DNA of 16,335 nt from an uncultured Oscillospiraceae bacterium (GTDB lineage: Bacteria > Bacillota > Clostridia > Oscillospirales > Oscillospiraceae). The DNA lies in the NCBI GenBank assembly GCA_910583885.1, contig CAJUAC010000064.1, positions 1-16,335 of the forward strand, written 5' to 3'. Numbering within the stretch: position 1 is the first letter of the stretch; each line of letters begins with the position of its first letter. Made by a program: the position numbers and the translations under genes. The notes below the pieces were generated by a model. The model did no database searches and was not told the origin of the DNA. It saw only the letters and a program-made list of their open reading frames with translations. Below are positions 11,396 to 16,335 of this stretch, piece by piece.

Positions 11396-13579
11396 CTATT
11401 TCTGTTCCGTCTCTCTATATTTTTCCCCGGCCGCGCGGTAGAGCCGGTAGAGCAGCTCGAAGCAGCCAATAAACACCACACCCAGCACAAGCCCCAGGGC
11501 AACGGAGTAGGCGGTGCGGACAAACCCCAGGTAGAGGGGGGTGCGGATGTGCATAAAGGTGTTGCACACACTGGTCAGCCCGATGGTACCGGCCAGGCCG
11601 AAGAGGGCTGTCCAGAAGGGCAGCCGCCGCACAGCGCAGTACACGGCCAGCATGATGCTGGGGAACGCCACCAGGAACTCCTTGGTCCGGGGGCGGGCCA
11701 GCAGCAGGTTTTCCAGGTCATTGCGCAGGACGATCTCCATTGTAGCCACCTTGACATCTGACTCGTGGCCGGTGCGGGCCAGGTAGTAGTAGCCCACCAG
11801 GGCCACCGCCGCCGCCAGCAGCATCGCCCACACAGGGATAGTCCAGCGCAGGGCGCCGGCAATATCCCGGAGCTGTAGGGTGTTGGACTTCCGCTCCTTC
11901 TCAAAAAGGCCGTAATAGGACACATACAGCAAACAGAAGAAGGCCAGGGGGAGCAGCTGGGCCAGCTTCACGCCCCGGAAGATCCCCAGCTCCAGCATAA
12001 AGCTGGTGGAGGACAGGGGGGCGGCGGTCATCATCGCCCCAGCCAGGGAGATCAGCACCGCCACCAGCAGGATCAAGGCGGCCCGTGGGAGGATGCTGCG
12101 TATCTTCGCATCCGCCGGGAGCGCCTCACCGGCCTGCTTGGCGGCCTTCAGGAAGAAGGCGGCGGCCAGACTGGCGAAGACCACCGCGCTGGCGAGGCTG
12201 GCTACCAGACGGAAGGTGTTGGGCATCACAAACCACGCGCCTGTTACGCATACCACAGCGGCCCCTGCCAGCAGCAGGGTCCACTTCCGCTTCATAGGAA
12301 GGCAGGCGGCGGGCAGCAGCACCCCGCACAGCCCCGCCCCCAGCCCCACAGCCAGCAGGGCCGGGGTTGGGACCTGGATATCTTCCAGCACCGAGGCGCG
12401 GCCCTGGGTGATGCCGTGGGCGGCCAGGCGCTGGTTCAGGCTGTCAAACATGTCCCGGTAAACGTCGATATCGGTGATATAGGCGTAGTGGTTGTCCGTC
12501 TGCTTGATGGGCTTGAAATAGATGATGCGGATGTTGCGCTCCACAATGGCACGGTAGAGGGTGTTCTCGATCTCCTCCGCCCCTGTATAGCCATAGTATG
12601 CATAGCGGTACTGGATATAATCCCAGAGGGAGAACACCCGCACGGTGTTGTAACCCGTGGCCCTGGCGATGTCCTCCACGCCGGACTGCATGATATTCTC
12701 CCGCTGGACGTTGGTCTCGATCAGGCCAATGGTGATATCATTCCCCAGGATGTAGTCGAGGGCAAAGCTGCCGTCATCATCGTAGCCGATGACCGCCTCC
12801 CCGCCGGCAATGATATAGGAGGGGATGATACCGTATTTCTCATAGCCCTCCACCACAGCCTGGGCATAGTGGGTGTCGTTGCGCCCATTATAGCAGAGGG
12901 TGCGGGGGATGATCTCCATGCCAAGGGACTGGATGACCTCCACCTTCTCCGGCATCAGGCCCAGGGAGACATACATCAGCTTGGAGGACTTGATCTCGCT
13001 GCGCTCGACAAAGCCCTTGTCCAAGGTGGTGAAGTAGCGGGTATTCCCGCCGTAGAGGGTGTCGTTGACTGAGCCGTCCAGCAGGATAAAGGCCTCCTCC
13101 CCCTGGTCGAGCAGTGTCACGTCCTCACTGTGGAAGCGCCGCTCCACGGCGTCCACCACAAAGCCGGCAGCCTCCCGCCCCACCACGTGGACCAGCACGT
13201 CAAAGCGGTCGTACCCCCGTCGCTCCAGCTCGCCGATGAAGGCCGCCGGGTAGTTCTCGGCCCAGTCGGAGTCCTGGATCACGGTGTCCATCACCGTGGC
13301 GGTGACAGCCAGGGGGGAGTTCTCCATCAGTGTGGACAGGCTCTCCTCCGTCAGCCCCACCCGGGTGATCCCCATATCCCGGAACTGCTCCAGCCACCAG
13401 GCGATGTCCTCATCGCTCTGCTCAGCCAGCAGCTCCAGCTCGTTGTAGTCCAGGACAATGTCATAGCTCTTATTCCCCGCCTCCGCCTGCCAGCGCCCGG
13501 CAATGACCGTCAGGCTTGCCAGGACGGCCGCTGCTACCAGGGCCAGCAGGAGGGAATGGGTCTTGATGTATTGCTTCAT
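11396..13579 (-). CDS. DUF5693 family membrane protein
   Basis: The protein has 727 residues. An N-terminal membrane segment (10-28) is followed by a large region, about 30-405, predicted to be outside the cell. Then come about eight hydrophobic segments between 405 and 710, with LARPRTKEFLVAFPSIML (627-644) as a notable conserved-looking stretch between them. This layout and its place before csaB match the DUF5693 family; the biochemical activity is unknown. The extracellular part has alternating strand/helix segments such as DMGITRVGLTEESLSTLME and EKYGIIPSYIIAGG, which suggests a barrel-like enzymatic or sensor domain (inference). The ATG at 13579 has AAGGAG 6 bases upstream, 32 bases after ruvX. 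Genetic linkage argues for a role in making or exporting the pyruvylated wall polymer. Confidence 0.85.
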   Translation of the reverse strand: MKQYIKTHSLLLALVAAAVLASLTVIAGRWQAEAGNKSYDIVLDYNELELLAEQSDEDIAWWLEQFRDMGITRVGLTEESLSTLMENSPLAVTATVMDTVIQDSDWAENYPAAFIGELERRGYDRFDVLVHVVGREAAGFVVDAVERRFHSEDVTLLDQGEEAFILLDGSVNDTLYGGNTRYFTTLDKGFVERSEIKSSKLMYVSLGLMPEKVEVIQSLGMEIIPRTLCYNGRNDTHYAQAVVEGYEKYGIIPSYIIAGGEAVIGYDDDGSFALDYILGNDITIGLIETNVQRENIMQSGVEDIARATGYNTVRVFSLWDYIQYRYAYYGYTGAEEIENTLYRAIVERNIRIIYFKPIKQTDNHYAYITDIDVYRDMFDSLNQRLAAHGITQGRASVLEDIQVPTPALLAVGLGAGLCGVLLPAACLPMKRKWTLLLAGAAVVCVTGAWFVMPNTFRLVASLASAVVFASLAAAFFLKAAKQAGEALPADAKIRSILPRAALILLVAVLISLAGAMMTAAPLSSTSFMLELGIFRGVKLAQLLPLAFFCLLYVSYYGLFEKERKSNTLQLRDIAGALRWTIPVWAMLLAAAVALVGYYYLARTGHESDVKVATMEIVLRNDLENLLLARPRTKEFLVAFPSIMLAVYCAVRRLPFWTALFGLAGTIGLTSVCNTFMHIRTPLYLGFVRTAYSVALGLVLGVVFIGCFELLYRLYRAAGEKYRETEQK

Positions 13580-13611
13580 GGGTTCTCCTTTCTAGCTTGC
13601 GGCAGGGGGGC

Positions 13612-14034
13612 TTACTCCCCCCTGATTCTCTGAAACTGTAAATACCCCTCCAGGATCAGCGAGGCCGCCACGGCGTCCACTGACTGCTTCCTCTTTTTCG
13701 CATTTTTCCCGGAAGCCGCCAAAATATTGTGGGCGTCGATGGTGGTCCTGCGCTCGTCCCAGAGCCGGACCGGCAGGCCGAAGGCGGCCTCCAGCTCCCT
13801 GGCGAAGGCCTCCGCCTTCTCCGCCCTGGGGCCCAGGGTGCCGTCCATGTTCCTGGGGTGGCCCAGCACCAGCTCTGTGACGCCGTATTCCTCAACCAGC
13901 CCCCCGATCCGCCCGATGAGCTCCTCCCGCCTGCGGCTGTGGATGGTGCAGGCGTACCCGGCCAGCAGGCCGGTACTGTCGGACACCGCCACGCCGGTGT
14001 GGGCGTCCCCGTAATCAATCGCCATGATGCGCAT
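13612..14034 (-). CDS. ruvX: RuvX/YqgF family pre-16S rRNA nuclease (putative Holliday junction resolvase)
   Basis: The protein has 140 residues, the normal length. It starts MRIMAIDYGDAHTGVAVSD, the first acidic RNase H-like strand, continues with LVLGHPRNMDGTLG and LWDERRTTIDAHNIL, and ends with the last conserved Asp in SVDAVAASLILEGYL. The family has been linked to maturation of 16S rRNA and described as a putative Holliday junction resolvase. The ATG at 14034 is preceded by AAGGAGG about 6 bases upstream; a TTG seven codons earlier belongs to the leader. It is the first gene of the leftward operon with DUF5693, csaB and murJ, a pairing of rRNA and envelope functions with no obvious link. 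Confidence 0.92.
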   Translation of the reverse strand: MRIMAIDYGDAHTGVAVSDSTGLLAGYACTIHSRRREELIGRIGGLVEEYGVTELVLGHPRNMDGTLGPRAEKAEAFARELEAAFGLPVRLWDERRTTIDAHNILAASGKNAKKRKQSVDAVAASLILEGYLQFQRIRGE

Positions 14035-14064
14035 GGCTGCCCTCCTTGTCAACTATTGCCATTT

Positions 14065-14080
14065 TGCGGCTAAGGCCGCA
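14065..14080 (-). other. Hairpin in the ruvX leader
   Basis: TGCGGC and GCCGCA with a four-base loop form a 6-bp hairpin between the minus-strand -10 and the ruvX ribosome binding site. No T-run follows, so it is not a terminator. Confidence 0.35.
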
Positions 14081-14089
14081 GGTTCCCCC

Positions 14090-14095
14090 ATTATA
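14090..14095 (-). promoter_or_regulatory. Probable -10 of the ruvX operon
   Basis: The minus strand reads TATAAT at 14095-14090, about 55 bases upstream of the ruvX ATG. The region 17 bases further up is a T-run rather than a good -35, so the element is tentative. Confidence 0.45.
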
Positions 14096-14141
14096 CAATA
14101 TCCGAACAGGAAAAAAAAGTAGATAATTTGAAAATTTTATG

Positions 14142-14170
14142 TTGACCCGGGGGATAACTAGTGGTATAGT
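14142..14170 (+). promoter_or_regulatory. Promoter of the rpmG-secE-nusG-rplK-rplA operon
   Basis: The elements are -35 TTGACC (14142-14147), a 17-base spacer and -10 TATAGT (14165-14170), extended by TGG. A T/A-rich stretch lies just upstream (14101-14140), like an UP element. It is separated from the rpmG start by a leader of about 125 bases. Confidence 0.85.
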
Positions 14171-14176
14171 AAACAT

Positions 14177-14304
14177 ACCTGTGGAAATGGGTTTTCTTTT
14201 TGCGCGCTTTTCGCTTCTGTCCGAAAAGGCAGCCCCTTCCAACAGGGAGGCAAATCGGTACAGGCCCTGAGCCTGCATACATGAATAAGGAGGTGCCGTT
14301 AGGA
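14177..14304 (+). other. Structured 5' leader of the rpmG operon
   Basis: The stretch from the promoter to rpmG carries no gene. It contains CCTTCC/GGGAGG (14235-14250, loop AACA) and CAGGC/GCCTG (14261-14275). A second in-frame ATG at 14281 (MNKEVPLG) joins rpmG but its own upstream signal is poor. No tRNA is present here. Confidence 0.4.
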
Positions 14305-14454
14305 ATGCGCGTCAAGATCACTTTGAGATGCAACGAGTGCAAGCAGAGGAACTACAACACGGTCAAGAACAAGAAGAACGACCCTGATCGTCTGGAGATG
14401 AAGAAGTACTGCCCTTTCTGCAGGAAGCACACCGTCCACTCTGAGACGAAGTAA
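14305..14454 (+). CDS. rpmG: Ribosomal protein bL33 (zinc-binding form)
   Basis: The protein has 49 residues. The four cysteines Cys9 and Cys12 (CNEC), Cys36 and Cys39 (CPFC) form the zinc knot of the C+ form of L33, a large-subunit ribosomal protein; the C- paralog that replaces it under zinc shortage is not in this window. The start at 14305 (MRVKITL) fits the family; GGAGG lies 11 bases upstream, slightly far. secE follows 18 bases later. Confidence 0.95.
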   Translation: MRVKITLRCNECKQRNYNTVKNKKNDPDRLEMKKYCPFCRKHTVHSETK

Positions 14455-14472
14455 GGAAAGGAACATTTCACT

Positions 14473-14685
14473 ATGGCTGAAGAAAAGAACGTCAAGAAGG
14501 ACCGGGGCCGTTGGTTCCGCGAGATGCGGAGCGAACTGAAAAAGGTCGTGTGGCCGGCGCCGGAAAAGGTCGCCAAAAACACGGGCACCGTGCTGCTGTA
14601 CAGCGTACTGTTCGGCGCGTGCATCTGGGTGCTCGACGGCGTGGCCGCCCTGTTCATCAAGACACTCCTGTCCATCTTCGCGTAA
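14473..14685 (+). CDS. secE: Preprotein translocase subunit SecE
   Basis: The protein has 70 residues: a charged N-terminus, the conserved amphipathic segment FREMRSELKKVVWPAPEKV, and one membrane helix (TGTVLLYSVLFGACIWVLDG). This is the short single-span form usual in firmicutes. SecE stabilises SecY and is an essential part of the Sec channel. GGAAAGGAA lies about 10 bases upstream of the ATG. It sits between rpmG and nusG as in most bacteria. Confidence 0.96.
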   Translation: MAEEKNVKKDRGRWFREMRSELKKVVWPAPEKVAKNTGTVLLYSVLFGACIWVLDGVAALFIKTLLSIFA

Positions 14686-14699
14686 GAGGGGCGGAAACC

Positions 14700-15227
14700 A
14701 TGTCCGAAAACGCTAAGTGGTATGTTGTCCACACCTACTCCGGCTACGAGAACGCCGTAAAGACCACCATTGAGAAATTCGTCACCAACCGCCATCTGGA
14801 GGACATGATTGTGGACATCCAGATCCCCCTGGAGACTGTGACCGAGATCAGCGAATCCGGCGAGGCCAAGCAGGTGGAGCGGAAGGTGTTCCCCGGCTAC
14901 GTGCTCATCAAGATGGTCATGACCGACGACACCTGGCACCTGGTGCGCAATGTGCGGGGCGTTACAGGCTTTGTCGGCGAGGCCAGCAACAAGCCTATCC
15001 CCCTCAGTGACAGCGAGGTCATCGAGTGGGGCATGGAGAAGCACGAGATTGTGGTCAGCTACAAGGAGGGCGACCAGGTCCGTATCAACGACGGCCCCCT
15101 GGAGTCCTTCACCGGGACAGTGGAGGAGATCGACGCGGAGAAGAACAAGGTCACTGTCGTGGTGTCCATGTTCGGCCGCGAAACCCCTGTCGAAATGGAG
15201 CTCGACCAGGTCGAGGTTATTTCTTAA
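14700..15227 (+). CDS. nusG: Transcription termination/antitermination factor NusG
   Basis: The protein has 175 residues. The NGN domain runs from KWYVVHTYSGYENAVKTTIE to about 110, including VFPGYVLIKM; the KOW domain follows (GDQVRINDGPLESFTGTVEEI, then VVVSMFGRETPVEMEL). NusG binds RNA polymerase and links it to Rho or to ribosomes. The ATG at 14700 has GAGGGG about 9 bases upstream; the longer frame from 14511 lies out of frame over secE and is rejected. It starts 14 bases after secE. Confidence 0.97.
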   Translation: MSENAKWYVVHTYSGYENAVKTTIEKFVTNRHLEDMIVDIQIPLETVTEISESGEAKQVERKVFPGYVLIKMVMTDDTWHLVRNVRGVTGFVGEASNKPIPLSDSEVIEWGMEKHEIVVSYKEGDQVRINDGPLESFTGTVEEIDAEKNKVTVVVSMFGRETPVEMELDQVEVIS

Positions 15228-15235
15228 CACGATCC

Positions 15236-15251
15236 GCGCCCTGCGGGGCGC
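15236..15251 (+). other. Hairpin after nusG
   Basis: GCGCCC and GGGCGC around a TGCG loop form a perfect 6-bp hairpin 8 bases after the nusG stop. There is no proper T-run after it, so transcription should continue into rplK; it may stabilise the 3' end of a processed mRNA. Confidence 0.45.
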
Positions 15252-15269
15252 AAACCGCAAAAGCTTTTC

Positions 15270-15286
15270 CCGCCGCTTTGCGGCGG
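15270..15286 (+). other. GC-rich hairpin in the rplK leader
   Basis: CCGCCGC and GCGGCGG with a TTT loop form a perfect 7-bp hairpin directly before the proposed L1-binding structure. Confidence 0.45.
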
Positions 15287-15287
15287 C

Positions 15288-15329
15288 GTGGGAGGGGACG
15301 CCCGCAGCAGGGCCATACCCCGCCACCAC
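15288..15329 (+). promoter_or_regulatory. Probable L1-binding autoregulatory leader of rplK-rplA
   Basis: The RNA GTGGGAGGGGACGCCC can fold with the later GGGC (15310-15313), CCCC (15318-15321) and CCAC (15326-15329): short helices GTGG/CCAC, GGGG/CCCC and GCCC/GGGC separated by asymmetric loops. This shape resembles the L1 site on 23S rRNA and its mimic in L11 operon leaders, through which L1 represses translation. It stands just before the rplK ribosome binding site. The assignment rests on position and fold, not on a model search. Confidence 0.55.
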
Positions 15330-15356
15330 CACACTATTTCAAGGAGGTGCCTGAAT

Positions 15357-15782
15357 ATGGCACAGAAAGTCGTAGGCTACGTCAAGCTGCAGATCCCCGC
15401 GGGCAAGGCAACGCCCGCCCCCCCTGTCGGCCCTGCCCTGGGCCAGCACGGCGTGAACATCGCCGCCTTTACCAAGGAGTTTAATGAGCGCACCAAGAAC
15501 GACATGGGCATGATTATCCCCGTCATCATTACCGTGTACTCTGACCGCTCCTTCACCTTCGTGACCAAGACCCCTCCCGCAGCTGTCCTCATCAAGAAGG
15601 CCTGCAACATCGAGTCCGGCTCCGGCGTGCCCAACAAGACCAAGGTGGCCACCATCAGCAAGGCCGACGTGCAGAAGATCGCCGAGACCAAGATGCCCGA
15701 CCTGAACGCCGCCAGCCTGGAGTCCGCCATGAGCATGATCGCCGGCACCGCGCGCAGCATGGGCGTTGTCGTGGGTGAATAA
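15357..15782 (+). CDS. rplK: Ribosomal protein uL11
   Basis: The protein has 141 residues, the standard length. It begins MAQKVVGYVKLQIPAGKATP with APPVGPALGQHGVNI and ends SMGVVVGE. L11 binds 23S rRNA at the GTPase-associated centre and is needed for stringent-response signalling by RelA-type enzymes. AAGGAGGTG lies about 7 bases upstream of the ATG. The gene follows a 129-base leader with a putative L1 site, and rplA begins 15 bases later. Confidence 0.97.
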   Translation: MAQKVVGYVKLQIPAGKATPAPPVGPALGQHGVNIAAFTKEFNERTKNDMGMIIPVIITVYSDRSFTFVTKTPPAAVLIKKACNIESGSGVPNKTKVATISKADVQKIAETKMPDLNAASLESAMSMIAGTARSMGVVVGE

Positions 15783-15797
15783 AGGAGGGCTTGAGAA

Positions 15798-16335
15798 ATG
15801 TTTAGAGGAAAGAAATATCAGAACAGCGCCAAGCAGATCGACCGTGCCAACCTCTATGAGTCCAGGGACGCTTTTGAGCTGATCTGCAAGACCGCTTCCG
15901 CCAAGTTTGATGAGACTGTGGAGCTCCATGTCAAGCTGGGCGTTGACTCCCGCCATGCGGACCAGCAGGTCCGCGGCGCCATCGTCCTGCCCCACGGTAC
16001 CGGCAAGACCGCCCGCGTGCTGGTCTTCGCCAAGGGTGACAAGGCTGACGCCGCCCGCGAGGCCGGCGCAGACTATGTGGGTGATATGGATATGGTGGAG
16101 AAGATCCAGAAGGAGAACTGGTTTGAGTTCGACGTGGTCGTCGCCAGCCCCGACATGATGGGTACTGTGGGCCGTCTGGGTAAGCTGCTGGGCCCCAAGG
16201 GCCTGATGCCCTCCCCCAAGGCCGGCACCGTCACCCCCGACGTGGCCAAGGCCGTGCAGGAGGTCAAGGCCGGTAAGATCGAGTACCGCCTGGACAAGAC
16301 CAACATCATCCACTGCCCCATCGGCAAGGTGTCCT
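15798..16335 (+). CDS. rplA: Ribosomal protein uL1 (partial, runs off right edge)
   Basis: About 179 of an expected 230 residues are in the window, from MFRGKKYQNSAKQIDRANLY onward. The conserved centre LLGPKGLMPSPKAGTVTP is intact. L1 binds the 23S rRNA stalk that releases deacylated tRNA and represses the L11 operon by binding its leader. AAAGGAGGG lies 8 bases upstream of the ATG at 15798. The gene is complete as far as it can be read; its stop lies beyond the window. Confidence 0.96.
   Translation, partial: MFRGKKYQNSAKQIDRANLYESRDAFELICKTASAKFDETVELHVKLGVDSRHADQQVRGAIVLPHGTGKTARVLVFAKGDKADAAREAGADYVGDMDMVEKIQKENWFEFDVVVASPDMMGTVGRLGKLLGPKGLMPSPKAGTVTPDVAKAVQEVKAGKIEYRLDKTNIIHCPIGKVS

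Noticed and set aside
12416..13072. Long plus-strand ORF (218 codons) over the DUF5693 gene
   Set aside because: It is the antisense shadow of a GC-rich gene, with low-complexity Gly/Val/Asp/His composition and no start signal.
14177..14304. Possible tRNA gene upstream of rpmG, where some bacteria carry one
   Set aside because: No cloverleaf, T-loop (GGTTCRA) or CCA-bearing acceptor stem can be made from this stretch.
14352..15332. Minus-strand ORF of 326 codons over rpmG, secE and nusG
   Set aside because: It covers three certain plus-strand genes and has no ribosome binding site or family motif.
15339..16313. Minus-strand ORF of 324 codons over rplK and rplA
   Set aside because: It is the reverse frame of two certain ribosomal protein genes, rich in Gly, His and Leu.

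Overview
The window looks like the chromosome of a GC-rich Clostridia member of the Oscillospiraceae type. This is inferred from protein character, from the firmicute-style gene order rpmG-secE-nusG-rplK-rplA, and from the csaB/DUF5693/murJ cell-envelope cluster; the species cannot be fixed from the sequence alone. It splits into an integrated mobile element on the left and host chromosome on the right. No rRNA, tRNA, CRISPR array or insertion sequence was seen.

Positions 1 to about 3700 are one end of an integrated element (ICE or prophage remnant; the rest lies off the left edge). A leftward operon carries a Cro/C1-type HTH protein, a P22-type antirepressor-domain protein, a 60-residue unknown protein and the first codons of another gene. 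A rightward XRE repressor gene is divergent from it. Both are driven by good sigma-70 promoters that share a control region with three evenly spaced copies of a GTTGTTGTTT motif. To the right comes a large serine recombinase and a very strong terminator, then the chromosome. Antisense to the 3' end of the XRE gene is a compact 46-codon gene with its own extended -10 promoter, ribosome binding site and terminator; the terminator hairpin lies inside the XRE coding sequence.

Positions 3721-6860 are a leftward chromosomal operon: a MATE efflux gene broken by a one-base change in a run of seven G, a D-2-hydroxyacid dehydrogenase, and a DUF2161 PD-(D/E)XK protein coupled to it by a one-base overlap. 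Positions 6956-8712 are a more AT-rich accessory patch: a 94-residue unknown protein (minus), a SAM methyltransferase and a GNAT acetyltransferase (plus). The first two appear to be driven by overlapping divergent promoters.

Positions 8766-14034 are a tight leftward operon ruvX - DUF5693 - csaB - murJ, ending at a bidirectional terminator shared with the GNAT gene. CsaB (polymer pyruvylation), MurJ (lipid-linked precursor flipping) and the large membrane protein DUF5693 point to cell-wall polymer assembly. Positions 14142-16335 are the core rpmG - secE - nusG - rplK - rplA operon (plus), with a strong promoter, a structured leader, and a probable L1-binding autoregulatory leader before rplK; rplA runs off the right edge.
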